A DNA stretch of 64,000 nucleotides from Alternaria dauci (Eukaryota; Ascomycota; Dothideomycetes; Pleosporales; Pleosporaceae): the NCBI RefSeq assembly GCF_042100115.1, contig NC_091280.1, forward strand, positions 434,001 to 498,000, in the 5' to 3' direction. The notes below the pieces were generated by a model, which was not told the origin of the DNA, did no database searches, and saw only the letters and a program-made list of their open reading frames with translations. The position numbers and the translations under genes are program-made. Shown piece by piece: positions 12,966-24,746 of the stretch. How positions within the stretch are numbered: position 1 is the first letter of the stretch; the number at the start of each line of letters is the position of its first letter.

Positions 12966-14095
12966 TCTCGGCACACCTGCACACATTGCTCACCACCACC
13001 ACTACTACCAACTCCAAACAACTGATTTGGGGCCCTTTCGGGCTTATTAACGACCACTACGTCTGTTTTGCTTTCACGATGTAACTGGTGTCTGGAGTTT
13101 CCTCTGTCTCGGGCATGGTTCATGCTAGACCTATCTGCTGTCCTTTTTGTACTCACCGCCTTGATACCTCAAACCCTTTCCGCGATGCGAGATTTACCTT
13201 TGCAACGATAGACGCGGTCCGGCTTCCCTCTGTTCTGATTTTTTGTTTTGTGACATACCCTATTTGCTTTCTTTTCCAATCGATATCGGCCAGCAAATGG
13301 AGATGGAGGAGGCAGGCGCTCCATCGACGAAAGCCGCTCAGCATCATCAACCCGCTCTCTAATATCCGGACAATGGCGATGCTTTGGTACTCGTACCAGC
13401 TGCGCTCTTCGGAGTGGTCCCCTGCTTTTTCGACTGCATGAGCTTATGAGAAGGGATACGAGAGAAGAGAAGAAGAAATCCTGGGGTTCCTTGGTCTATC
13501 CTTTACACTCGCGAGGAAGCATAGAAGGTTACGCATCTTTCATGATGCCGAGTTCGACTCTGCTTTTTGGCGCCCGAGTTCTTCTGCACTGGGACGAATC
13601 TAGGTGGGGCGCTCGTAAACGTTTTTGATTATATATCAAAGGAAAGCACATAGGCAAGAGGCGTGTATATACGGAGACTATGGGTGTGCTTTTTCCAATG
13701 ATATCCTTGATGACTGAACTGTTCTGGCGTAATTTTCGGAGGGACCAGGATGGGGATGAGCGAATGCCATCTTTTATGACTCTTTTTTTGCGTATATGTT
13801 GTGCCTTTTGATGTTTGTGATGCATAAACATAAGTGATTTGGACATTGAGAGCTGATACGTGTCGTTTTCCAACATTTTGTAAAGTGGCATGTGCTAGAA
13901 ATGTTTTATGAAAAGTATGTCCCGAAATGCTGTTCCCGAGCCCCTCAGCATTAGTTACGTCACACTTGGCTAAAATGCGGAGAACGCGTTCGACGTTGTC
14001 TCTTTAACCATCAACGTACTTTCGCATACCTGATTGCAACCATTGCACTTTGAAGAGTGTGTAAAATCTTCTAGTGTTTACGAATTACAAACAAT
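12966..14095. other. intergenic region with likely areA 3' UTR
   Basis: The first several hundred bases are probably the 3' UTR of the areA-like gene. No coding region is supported; ORFs of 60-120 codons here lack known domains. Confidence 0.6.
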
Positions 14096-15150
14096 ATGCC
14101 GAGAGCTCTGATACTGGTTGCAGATGGATCCGAGGAGATTGAATTCGTCACTCCTTACGACGGTACGTTGTCAGCTGCCCTGTAATAGCATGAAACTGTA
14201 TTTCCTCTCAAATGGGCGAGAGCATTGTTCAATAGGGTTTTTTCCGAAGACTTTGAGTTGCAAGGTCTCGCATGAACGAAACTGCGCTACTGCCTGACTG
14301 TTACACTGTCTCTGGCACCTCTCACAGCAGTCATGCACGAGCTTGGGTAGATTCATATCAAAATGTTCTCCAAAGATGGGAAAAAGAAGCGAATATGTGG
14401 GTGATTAGTACTGACGCGCATTGCAGTCCTGACCCGCGCTGGCTTCGAAGTTAAATCTGCTGGTGTGTCCCTTAAGAATGAGAGTTATGCACAGTAAGTT
14501 TCTACACTCTCCTTGCTCTCATCCGTTCTCAATTTGTCCTCCTGTATTCGGGCACGAGAATGATGGCGTGGAACGTTATCTTATGTTTAGTAACAAATAG
14601 TCTTTTCCTTCGACACAACCTTTTCTACCACTCCCCCCTGTCTTCTCCGAGAAGTAACTGCAAGCAACTAACATCACGCACCAGTCTATCACGCAACATC
14701 CGCATCGTATCCGACTACCAAGACCTCTCATCCGTGCCCCCTGCAGCACACGAGCACTTCGACATCCTGATCCTCCCCGGCGGCGCACCAGGTGCAAAAA
14801 CCTTTTGCGAAACCAGCACAGTCCTGACCCTCATCAACAACTTCCGCAAAGAAAAAAAACCTGTTGCAGCTATTTGTGCCGCAACGACGGCGCTTGTGGC
14901 TGCGCACAAGGCAGATGATGGGACAGGGAGAGGCAAGACGAAGGTTACTAGTCATCCGAGTGTGAAGGACGAGGTGGTGCGGGCGGGTTGGGAGTATGTG
15001 GAGGATAGAGTCGTGGTTGATGGGGATGTTGTTACGAGTCGGGGGCCGGGGACTGCGTTGCTTTTTGCGCTTACGATTGTGGAGATGCTGTGTGGGAGGG
15101 AGAAGAGGGATGAGGTTGCGGGGCCGATGGTTTTGGCTGAGACGCTGTGA
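14096..15150 (+). CDS. DJ-1/PfpI family protein
   Basis: Predicted 199-residue protein from exons 14096-14162, 14427-14493 and 14685-15150. It shows the DJ-1 fold signatures: N-terminal strand PRALILVADGSEEIEFVTPY with the conserved glutamate, then VLTRAGFEV, the loop LILPGGAPGAKTF, and the nucleophilic elbow VAAICAATTALVAA with the reactive cysteine at about residue 109; a C-terminal SRGPGTALLFALTIVE completes the family pattern. Members act as glyoxalase III/deglycase-type or oxidative-stress proteins in the cytosol; which activity applies here cannot be told from sequence. The first intron is long for this genome (264 nt). Downstream ORFs appear unrelated. Confidence 0.88.
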
Positions 15151-17164
15151 GGGGGGAAGTGCTGTTTGATGGAGATTGTGCTGGTTGATTATGTAGGTGC
15201 GCTGAAGTCACTTAAAGGGCAGAGACTTGTGCTATAGCTAACCCGGTCTTACTATGAGGTAGAAAACCCCAGTGCAACTTGGGCAGAGCATATAACAAAA
15301 CGTTCGTTCTTTCCCAGACAGCAAGCATGAGATCCATATTTATGCGTTAGAAGCAGTCATATATTCATTGTTTGCAATAAAGGGAGAGGGGCCATTGTAT
15401 CAAGGTACAGCTCTGTCCTGTCGTGCTGCTTCGAGAGGCTGTCAGTTACTCTGATCTCACCGAAACAGGGTCAGCCTATGCTCGTATTGCGCACTTTACT
15501 TCAAGTGCTCAAAGGTACGTATGCTTGCACAGTTCCACAGCATACAATACATGCAATGATGCTGTCACTCGGCATTGTATTAACGGCAGATTGACACCGC
15601 TTGCCTCAAATGAGTAACCCGCAATATGGGTTTCGGACCGACGACGACATCTGGGACGATTGGCGAAGCGGGGGAATCAGGAGTAATAAAAGAGCTTGGA
15701 GTTTGCGGGGGATGTACAGGCCGTGCTGAAATCTCACCACATGAGTGGTGAGACGTTGAGAAAATAACACATCGCACAAAGTACATTGGTTGGAGGATGC
15801 TGATCCAGCGTGATGGTTGTTGCATCGCATAGTCTAAATGTTGTATTAATGCTGGCATGGGTGATGATAATCCATCGATCGAGTTCGTTACTGAATACGC
15901 GGAATACGGTGAAGCGAAGATCGTACAGGGTTGCATTGATCAGGAGTCGTTGCGTGGTGCGACTTCGTCATCACCATGGCGGTGCGCATATCGCTTGTAA
16001 CTACGTGATGAGTGAACATGCGTCTGGCTCGACGCGTGGAGATATCCCTCAAACGGCCTGTGCCCTTGTTGAGCGAGCGATAGATAACGGGGATGGACGT
16101 TTCGCGTCGAATGTTATTGTATGCACGGATGCTCTACAACTGACAGCTCGTATACTGTTTGCTTTCATTGGCCATTGGAGGAAGACGTCGTGCATCGCGA
16201 TCTCGCTCACCGAACATCGCAACACCAGCTCCACAAGCATGGTGTTGTGTCTGTGGATTCAATACTGCAACCTTTGGCTGGGACAATAACTAACGACTCA
16301 GGAAGTCAGGCCACAACCGCCAACCGCCTGGAAGGTGGATCGCAAAAAAGGAAAATTGCCTGTGGAGTACATGATAAGTCGTGCGTTCGGAGGTTTTCCC
16401 ATGTGAGATCGTACAGCAAACCCCGCAAAGGAATCTGCCTAACCGAGATGGACGAGGAGCGGAAGAGGCGCCATCCGCATCAGGGTCTCAGCTCCTTCTG
16501 TTTAACCTCACGACGACGCGATGTATTGCACAAAAACATTTTCAGGCGTGCACTGCGACGACACATCGCAGCGTTGCATACTCTTGCCGCCGGCACGGAC
16601 GCACGACGCGTGATGACATGTCGCTTGAGGACTGCCGACATGCTTCCGCCAGAGCTTTCTAACAGACTCTCCACAAGGAAAAGCTTCCTCCGAGGCGACC
16701 ACACACGCGTCACTAGAGGCTGCCTTATATGCACTTCGGTCGAATTGCAAGAACGGTAATTGGATGGCACGCGACGAGTTTATCTCAAGTGCTGCACTCA
16801 AGAGACCACTCCGAAACGCAACGGTAGGACTTGGCCTAGCGATCGGCAAGGCCCTTGCCTGAGACACACTAGCAGTAGAGTGACGGCTCTTTGGCTAACA
16901 GCCCCGTCGCCAGCACCGCCAAATAGTCGGCCTAGACAGTAACCGTGTCTAACGTATGAACCGTATGAGCCGTATGATGCAGATCGCGCCACGGGCCTTG
17001 ATGCTGGTAGATTGGGGACTGTTAGTTATAAAGGAGGACAATCACGGTGCGCCTTTCTGCGGGCCACATTTCATCCACCGTCCCGTCCCGTCCCAGACAC
17101 CAAGCACCAGCAAGGTTGGCAGTCGAAATCGGATTTAGTGTCTGCTTGACCGCTCATCGCAAAG
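15151..17164. other. 2-kb intergenic region, no supported gene
   Basis: ORFs up to 212 codons (16121-16759 on plus) are present on several overlapping frames without domains; none is convincing. The 3' end contains the promoter of the P450 gene. Confidence 0.55.
17027..17032 (+). promoter_or_regulatory. TATA box of the P450 gene
   Basis: TATAAA in the context gttataaagg, 133 nt before the P450 start codon; spacing is compatible with a short 5' leader. Confidence 0.5.
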
Positions 17165-19032
17165 ATGGCCAGCAAGCTTGAAAACGTCAATACTTCTGTG
17201 CCTTTCACACCCGAGCCTACGGCCATGGACCTCCTGAATCTCTCACAGTTGACGCACACGCTGCAGACTGTCGCGATAGCTGCACTCATCTTCGCAATAT
17301 GCGCATATGTTCCGAAGCTTAAACGTAAGGCCCAGTTGGGAAGTATCCCGACTCTCAGCGGCCTCCAGGATGGGGAGAAGCAGCGACAAGCATTCCTTGC
17401 GTCCGCGAGGAAGATGTATCAAGATGGATACACCAAGGTAAGTCACTCCAGCTATATGTGAATACCTCTGCTTACAATACTATTAGTTCAAAGACTCGAT
17501 ATACAGAATCAATGGAGAGGGTGGTATGTCAACCTTTCCTGAGTGCAGCTACCAACCATCACTCACATCCCCATAGGCGAAGACAACGTTGTCGTACCTT
17601 TGAGCCTACTTCCAGAACTACGAAAACTCCCTGATGATGTCCTCAGCTTTCCTGAAGCTGTCAGGAATGTAAGTAGATGTTAGCCGTTGATGATCCATAC
17701 AAGAACGCTAATTGCTTACAGAGCATGGAAGTCAAATACACTAGACTAGCGGTTGAGGGATCTACAGCTGTTCATTCGATCAAGTCTGACCTCACCCCTG
17801 CGCTACGTAAGTTCTGACAGGTACGATACCTACGAGTTAGTGAAGTTAACATGATGTCAGCTCGGTTGAACCCAGTCATCTGCGCGGAGGTTGACGCCGC
17901 AATTCGAGATTGTATGCCTCCTTGTGACGACTACACTGAAGTCTACATCAACCAGAAACTCGTCGAAGTCGTCGCAAAGGTCTCCGGTCGTGTTTTTGTT
18001 GGACCAGAACTATGCCAGAATCCAGAGTACCTCGACCTTGCGATCAACTATACCCTCGATCTTATGGGTGCAGTCACCGCCTGCAAGAAACTCCGTCCAT
18101 TCCTGAAGCCTTTCATGGCCCCTCGTCTCCCAGAAGTTCAACAGCTCCGCAAACGTGAGAAGCAACTGTCCGACTTCCTGCATCCGATTGTAGAGGAGAG
18201 GATGACCGCCAAGTCAAAAGACCCCAACTGGGAGGCACCAGACGATATGCTGCAGTGGATGATAACACGTTCTGACGGTAAAGACTCAGTCGACCAAATC
18301 GCTCATTTCCAACTCGGGCTCATCTTTGCTGCCATCCACACCACGACTATGACCGCCACGAATATCCTGTACCAACTTGCCGTCACACCAGAGTACATCG
18401 AGCCTATCCGTGAAGAGATCCGCAATGCCATGGCTGAGAACGGTGGAGTCATCACTTCCCGCGCTCTGCAACAGATGGAGAAGCTCGATAGCTACATGAA
18501 GGAGGTTACACGCTTTTACCCTCCTGGCGTCAGTAAGTCAAGCCCTACCAGCTCTCCTCCGGACGCATTATCCTGATAGAAAACACGGCAACTAACCCGC
18601 CATCTAGCATCCTTCGGCCGCCGCGCCCTCAAAGGCATAACTCTCAGTAACGGCCAACACATCCCTGCAGGTGTCCTCATTGAAGTCCCCGCCGCAGCCA
18701 TCTACCTCGACAGCGAATTCTACCCCTCATCCTCCGAATTCGATGGCTTCCGCTCTTACAAGCTACGTTCCAGCGGCAAGGCAGTGGACATCGCGCGTAA
18801 CCAATTCGTCACCACCAACGAGACTAACCTAGCTTTCGGCTACGGACGTCATGCGTGCCCTGGCCGCTTTTTTGCCGCCAACGAGATCAAGATGATCCTG
18901 GCGAGGTTGATTCTGGAGTACGATATTGGAATGCCGAATGGTGACACAGAGAGGCATCCCAATATTGAGATTGGAAGGCAGAGCATACCGCATCCAGGGA
19001 AGACGTTGACGTTCAAGAAGGTGCAGATTTAG
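17165..19032 (+). CDS. cytochrome P450 monooxygenase
   Basis: Predicted 527-residue microsomal P450 from six exons: 17165-17437, 17487-17523, 17577-17668, 17722-17806, 17861-18532 and 18608-19032. An N-terminal membrane anchor lies at about residues 35-50 (TVAIAALIFAICAYVP). Seen motifs: I-helix FAAIHTTTMTATN, K-helix ExxR in YMKEVTRFYPP, and the heme loop FGYGRHACPGRFFA with the axial cysteine at about residue 470. The I-helix with His-Thr-Thr resembles fungal P450s annotated as ent-kaurene oxidase-like, which oxidise terpenoids and other secondary metabolites; the substrate here is unknown. No terpene synthase, PKS or NRPS gene is nearby, so it does not sit in an obvious cluster. Confidence 0.93.
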
Positions 19033-19472
19033 GTTTTTCCACGCAACGTGAGGTTGTGCCATTCATAGCGGGTGACTAGATGAATGATTAGAGAAATTTA
19101 TACCTAATGCGCTGTGACTGAATTTCACATTAGGGTATTCGACACAACTTTGGTGCTCAACATGATACAATAGATGCTCCGCGGTACAATCTAGCAGATG
19201 TTCCCGTCTAAGCACCTATACTCAATGCTGTCATCCCATACCCTCATTGTAAACGCCCCTAGATTAACCAAGTATCTTGCAGAAGCCTGCTATATTGGTC
19301 CACCCATCATGAACCTCTCTCGGTCTGTATAGCTCTCTTTCCATACATCCATCCAAACATCTCTGTTCTTGTAAACTTCTTGTAAGTGTGGTCACCACAT
19401 CAAATACACTTCATTCTCGGGCACCCTCATTCGTGCTACAGCCTAACCGTCTAGCTACGCGATATCATTGAC
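19033..19472. other. convergent 3' region
   Basis: This gap lies between the stop codons of the P450 gene and the small minus-strand gene. It probably holds both 3' UTRs. Nothing else is seen. Confidence 0.6.
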
Positions 19473-19912
19473 TTAATAACCATCAACTTCGACCACGTCA
19501 GCAACGTCGCACATATCGAAAGTGTTCTTTCCCTCTGCGGAAGCAGTCGTAGCGCTGGTTTTGTTTTTGCTTGTAGCTGGATATTTCTGGGGAACTTTGC
19601 CTGATACAAAACAAAGCGATGTTAGCTTCTTCTCTTTAGTCTAAAACTATGAAAAATAACAGGATTCCTTGGAAAGAGGTATGAAAACGCACTGGGACTA
19701 GCATCACTTCTATCTCCATTGCCGCAGCCCGTGATCATAACCGCTTCCGCGAAAAGCCATACGCTACTCACCACAAGCATCACGCCGAGGAGCATGGCGC
19801 AGCCTGGGATTTTGTTGGTAGAAGAGGTGCTACCGTTGGTCACCAAGGGCCCGTCAATGGGAACCAAGGTTCCTGGTACCATGCTTGTGGTATTGGAGAT
19901 GAAGTGGTCCAT
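19473..19912 (-). CDS. small single-span membrane protein, unknown function
   Basis: Predicted 115-residue protein from exons 19912-19693 and 19600-19473. The 92-nt intron (GTGCGT...CAG) switches the frame into an open tail that ends TFDMCDVADVVEVDGY. The N-terminal half is Ser/Thr/Asn-rich and would be outside the membrane, followed by one hydrophobic span at about residues 38-60 (AMLLGVMLVVSSVWLFAE), then a Ser/Thr/Lys-rich tail. No domain is recognised. I favour this model because the spliced tail reads as ordinary protein sequence, whereas reading on without splicing soon meets a stop. It could still be a chance ORF. Confidence 0.45.
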
Positions 19913-20943
19913 GTTTGGACAGGTCGGGTGGGCGGTAAAATGTATTTGTCTGATTGTACTTAGGTAGGTCTGAGCAACAAAGAGAACTGAACGAGCGTAT
20001 GACAGAAACGAGCGTTAAGGTGATGAAATAAAATTCTGGGGCTGATTCTGTAGCGACTGGATTTCGGTCACCGAAGCGGACCGCGATGATGAATACCAAG
20101 AAACGATGACGGATCCCGGCTCTTTGTACACGAAAGTAGAGACACGGCATGAGACTGCGCAGATATTGTTCCTTGGTCATCGGTGAGAAAAATGCGATGA
20201 TTGTGTGTGGAGTTGTGTCTCGTCTTAAGCTCTGGTGAAGACGCTGTGACTGTCTTAGGAATGTCTGACTGAGACAGGAATTTCAACGTTACTCACAGGC
20301 TTCAGGAGATGATCGAGACCCCTCTTGCAACTTGAGTCGGTCATCTGTAAATTTTCTAGATGGGGTTCTGGTGGGTTGTTTGTTGTCAGTGACGGCATGC
20401 GCATGGGTTGGGCGAACGGACATGTCGATTGCTCGATCGTTAGAACTTGACACTTGAAATATTACATGAATGAAACAAGTGCGAGGAATCTTTTTCAGAG
20501 AATGCTAGGTTTGGTTGTAGTTTCTCTCACTTACAATGGGTTTGATCGGTACGCTCGTTGATTGCTAATATAAATACTAACATCAAATGTGTCTAGACAA
20601 GACAAAAGAAAGTCCTGTTTATGTAGCCAACCTCGACATCCAACATAGCTACATAATACACGATTATTTAGAATGAGTAGACGTACACAGATTCGACGAA
20701 AGTATTAAATGTGTGCATGTAGTCAGTTCACATGATCATGTCGCGAATAGATATGCCAAATAGTAAGAATAATCTCAAACTCAAAACGTGCATTGTGGGT
20801 ATATAGTAATTATCATATCCTCCGTCCATGTTTCGCCATGCATCATGGGCTCATAAGTCGAGCATTCATCATAGTGGAGATCTGCCTGCAGTACAGAATG
20901 CAGACAGCAACTCAAAAAAATTCGTACTGACTCTCCGTCTTCC
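19913..20943. other. intergenic region, no supported gene
   Basis: It holds the upstream region of the small membrane-protein gene and the likely 3' UTR of the sugar transporter. The part from 20560 to 20780 is AT-rich. No gene is seen. Confidence 0.6.
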
Positions 20944-22671
20944 CTACTCCTCGCGTCTACCCCTCCTGTTGTTATCAATGAACACCTTCTTGAACCTGAA
21001 GTGGCACAAGTCCTTAGTAACCTGCCACGAGCTCTTCGCGTTCTGTGCAACGAGCTGTCGGGTAGGCTGCTGGAACAACTGGTCAATTTCCTCGAGTGTC
21101 AAATCCTTGGTTTCAGGCATGAAGAAGATCTGGTAGAACCAGCCCAGTACAGCGATACCACCATAGAAACCGAGCGAAAGACCGGTCTTGGTGAAGGTGT
21201 TTTGCATCTCGGTAAAGTTGTAGGTGACGATGAAAGAAGACAGGAAGAGCCATCCGGTGGAGGTAGTCATTCCGTAGGAACGGAGGTAGGTTGGGTAAAC
21301 CTCAGAGGGAATGACCCAGGTTAGTGCGGCATAGGAACCAAAGAACAGTTCGTAAAGGATGAGACCGGTAAAGTAGGTACCGAGGGTGCCTTGCAGAGAT
21401 TCGATCTGGTATGACACACCAACAAGGACGAGGCCGACGAGGAAACCCGGCAACATGGCAATGGCCCAGAAACGACGGCCACAGGTTTCCATGAGGAATA
21501 TGGCAGGAATTGTACCGAGGAGAAGAGAACCACCTCCTACAAGCGCCATGTAGTTGGCGGTAATCTTGTCGAAACCGATTTGGTTCATCAACACCGACAT
21601 GTAGTACATGATGGCGTTGATACCCGTGAACTGTCCCAAGAAGATCATGATGTTGGCGTAAATGATGGCACGGCGAGCACGCGGTTTGGTGAAGAAGTCC
21701 ATCCATGGGAAGCGGTTTGTGCGCCCAGCAGCCACTTCGGCTTCCTCCATCTCAGTGCTGACCTTCATGACGAAGAACTCCTCGCGGGCCTCATGTGTAG
21801 CAGTGCCTCGAATGCGTTTCCAGACCTTGAACGCCTCCAGAGGCTTGCCCTTGTGCATAAGGTACCTAGGAGACTCAGGCATGAAGAGGATACCGATACC
21901 CATGATGGTGGAGAAGACGAGCGAGGAACCAAGAATGTAGCGCCAGTTACCCGGTACAGTGATGAACATGGCTGCAACGGCGTAGCCAAGAACTTCTCCG
22001 AGGGCAATGTTGAATTGGTAGAGTGAGACAAGGTTACCACGGAGTCTGCTCTCGACAGTTTCGGCGACGTAGACGGGGACAGTACCGCCTTCAAGACCAA
22101 CACCAGCACCGAGGATGACACGAGCAGCAACGATCATGCCGTAGTTCATGGCTCCAGCTTCGAGCGCACCACCGATAGTGTAGAGGATACAAGAGATGAG
22201 GATGGCCCAGCGGCGACCGAAGTATTCGTTGCATGGTGAAATGAGGAAGGCACCGGCAACAGCTCCTAGCGGCATACCAGAGTTGACGAGTGAGTTTTGT
22301 TGAGCAGTAAGGTTGAGGTCGTCGGGAAGTGTGAGGTTAGCACCAGAGATGAGCGACTGGTCCAAGCCAGAAAGCAGGCCTCCCATAGATGCGAACGCGA
22401 CAATCATCCATGTGAAATGCTTGGGGTTCTTGAACTCGATATCCAAGAAGCCCTTCTTGTAGTTGGCTTGCTCCAATTCCTTCTCGAGATCCTGAATCAG
22501 ATTCTCGGATTCCCATCCCCTTGCGTCTTCGAGTTGTTCGGTCTTGGCCTTGGGTGCGGAGTAGTCTGGTGTAGGGGCGACCGCGATGTTATCAAACTTT
22601 TCGTTTTGCATTGGCTGTTGCGGCGACGACGTGTCGTGCATCTCAACGACCTTGGTGTCTTTCTCGTCCAT
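20944..22671 (-). CDS. MFS sugar transporter (sugar porter family)
   Basis: Intronless gene for a 575-residue, 12-span plasma-membrane permease. A cytosolic N-terminus of about 90 residues precedes the first span (FTWMIVAFASMGGLLSGLDQ). Sugar-porter signatures are all present: NEYFGRRWAILISC after TM2, the ILGAGVGLEGGTVPVYVAE block, PESPRYLMHKGK before the central loop, GQFTGINAIMYYMSVL in TM7, a second GRR (METCGRRFWAI) and PETKDLTLEEIDQLF after TM12. Such proteins import hexoses, pentoses, polyols or quinate by proton symport; the substrate cannot be fixed from sequence. A TATA box lies about 116 nt upstream of the start codon. Confidence 0.93.
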   Translation of the reverse strand: MDEKDTKVVEMHDTSSPQQPMQNEKFDNIAVAPTPDYSAPKAKTEQLEDARGWESENLIQDLEKELEQANYKKGFLDIEFKNPKHFTWMIVAFASMGGLLSGLDQSLISGANLTLPDDLNLTAQQNSLVNSGMPLGAVAGAFLISPCNEYFGRRWAILISCILYTIGGALEAGAMNYGMIVAARVILGAGVGLEGGTVPVYVAETVESRLRGNLVSLYQFNIALGEVLGYAVAAMFITVPGNWRYILGSSLVFSTIMGIGILFMPESPRYLMHKGKPLEAFKVWKRIRGTATHEAREEFFVMKVSTEMEEAEVAAGRTNRFPWMDFFTKPRARRAIIYANIMIFLGQFTGINAIMYYMSVLMNQIGFDKITANYMALVGGGSLLLGTIPAIFLMETCGRRFWAIAMLPGFLVGLVLVGVSYQIESLQGTLGTYFTGLILYELFFGSYAALTWVIPSEVYPTYLRSYGMTTSTGWLFLSSFIVTYNFTEMQNTFTKTGLSLGFYGGIAVLGWFYQIFFMPETKDLTLEEIDQLFQQPTRQLVAQNAKSSWQVTKDLCHFRFKKVFIDNNRRGRREE

Positions 22672-22786
22672 GGTGGGCAGTGATCAGCAAGAGACCAGCA
22701 GAAAGGATAGAGAAAGGTAGAGGGAGAAGGTCTGCAGCAAAAGGCTGGTATCTCACAACCCCTCACCAGGGGATGAATCTCCGCTC

Positions 22787-22800
22787 TTTATAAACCCCAG
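22787..22800 (-). promoter_or_regulatory. TATA box and CreA-like site of the sugar transporter gene
   Basis: On the minus strand CTGGGGTTTATAAAG is read: TATAAA at 22792-22787 and, just upstream, CTGGGG, which fits the CreA carbon-repressor consensus SYGGRG. The TATA box is about 116-121 nt before the start codon. A single SYGGRG match is common by chance, so repression by CreA is only suggested. Confidence 0.45.
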
Positions 22801-24179
22801 TGGAGACGACCCATGCCCATGGAGAGCCTCCCCATGGCGCTCCTCATCCCGCCATTATGTGACGTGACGTACGCGTGGAGTCTCCATGGCACGAACGCGG
22901 CAAAATTTTTGTCTTTCGCGGATCGCAATGCCGGGGTAGTACGCACCAGTGCATAACCGGTTGTTGCAGACTTATCATGGGCCGCCCAGGAAGAGTCAAG
23001 GCGGGTGGAGAAAAACAAGCAAAGGACCGACCGTCTTGGTGGAGCTTGGCTGCAAAGAAGCTTCTAGTGGCCCACATGCGGCTCTGCGGTTGGATCCAAT
23101 ATTCTCCCCGAGATACTCTCCGGTCAAGTGTGGAAGGTTGCGCGTGTATTCGTATCGAGAAAGTCTTTCAATACCCCAACAAGACATCGCAGATGCTGAT
23201 CTTAAGAACGCCAAGTTCGACATGAAGACAAGCATTGCGGAAGGTGCGGAAGAGGCGCATGGCTCAACGTTCGCGACCAGTTCTGGTGTGCCCGGCTACC
23301 AGCTCCTCGAACGCCCAACCAATACCAAACTCTGCGCGCCATGACGTCGAGAGGCCTCGTGATGTGTCAAGAAACGGCGCAAGTTGCAAAATTCCAAGAC
23401 GAGAAAGTCCATGCGTCCCATCGGAACCGGAGGCATGGGTTGGCATGATGTGAAAAGCCAATCCCCATCGCCATCGGGCAACTGGTTCATTCGGCGCTCA
23501 TACTGTATTCGGACGACCCGGTGAGGTAGTGCAGAGGGAGCATACCTTACTAAAGTACGCCGTCCGACATGTTCCGCTCCAGCCTCGTGCTCCCCCATTC
23601 TCCAGGCTCTCTAGATCTTACTGTTGGGTGGATCTTGGAGGAGACCCGGGGTGCTCACACGCGGGTTGGGGGCCGCCTCGGGCAGAACCGGCGGCGACTT
23701 CTAACACCATCAAGCACTTGCGGGAGAGTATGCTTAGCAGGTCTTGTTGTGCCGAGCGGCTTTATGTTGGTGTTTACTCCCGAGTAACACTATTACCCCT
23801 CGTTTCCATTGCGAATTGCAATTGGGGCTTGTGATTACCTGGGCAAACATCATATCAGCGCAGACCGATCGTGAGGTCGGAGGTGGACCACGTCGCTAAA
23901 TCCTACAACATCATAGCGCCCACATCGGACCACGCGACTGCCTCCGATATTCTAGAGCTCCGATCCAATACGCTACTATAAGACTCCAGCCAAGCCATTA
24001 GCTGAATATGTTCATATCACAACTCCACACGGAGCCTCACGAACTACATCGTGTATGTGCGAAAGCGGTGTGACTGGTCGAGTAGCTGCGGTGGATCATA
24101 TCCTGACTCGAGCAAGAAGAATCCCATGTTGTGGCTTGATTCGCATAGCACAAAACCTGCTACACTTCTCTGGTTCTTT

Positions 24180-24491
24180 TCAGCATGATGTATTCGCATT
24201 CCTCTCTTGCATCGTATGCTTCGTGGCTGTCAACTCCGAGTACTCACTGTCACTATTATCATCGGAATCGGACAATGTCCCACCCGGAACAACATACCTA
24301 AGTTTTGCGTAGTACCGTTCTACAGTATCATGCAGCCCGACCTCCAGATCAGTCTTGAATTCTTCAATTCGTTCGTTATTGCATAATTCAGGCAAAGTCA
24401 CCTGGGTCACAGCACGCGGTCGCCACCGACAGCATCTTGCTCCACAAGACCCACGGTTCCAGACCCCTGGGAACACTACAAGTTGATACAT
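24180..24491 (-). CDS. possible short hypothetical protein
   Basis: An ATG-started ORF of 103 codons. Its second half reads like a real protein (CNNERIEEFKTDLEVGLHD, then an acidic Ser/Asp stretch TLSDSDDNSDSEYSE). The first half is Cys/Trp/Arg-rich and looks non-coding, so the true 5' end may be spliced. No family is recognised; it may be chance. Confidence 0.2.
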   Translation of the reverse strand: MYQLVVFPGVWNRGSCGARCCRWRPRAVTQVTLPELCNNERIEEFKTDLEVGLHDTVERYYAKLRYVVPGGTLSDSDDNSDSEYSELTATKHTMQERNANTSC

Positions 24492-24746
24492 GGACAGAAG
24501 AAGATCACAATGCTCAATCTCATTCTGTCACTTTCATACAATGTCTTTCTTCTTGAATATTTCAGTTCCATCCATAGTATGGTGGAAGCTATTCCGACAT
24601 GCCACTGGTCCATGTACTCAAGGAGATTCCAAACGTCCTAGCTGTCGAGACTATACGTCGACATGATACTGGATACATAGTTCCAGCAGTGGGTCGAGTA
24701 TATTATTCCGCACAAGACCACCCACCAACCAACCAAATGCCACCTC

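Larger units (their letters stand above)
22672..24746. other. upstream region of the transporter, mostly empty
   Basis: It contains the transporter promoter at its left end. One possible short minus-strand ORF (24491-24180) is listed separately. Other ORFs have no domains and no good splice continuation. Confidence 0.5.

Noticed and set aside
16121..16759. 212-codon plus-strand ORF
   Set aside because: Arg/His/Ser-rich, no domain, and competing ORFs on the other strand.
17165..22671. Secondary-metabolite cluster formed by P450, small membrane protein and MFS transporter
   Set aside because: No backbone synthase is present and the transporter is of the sugar-porter, not drug-efflux, type.
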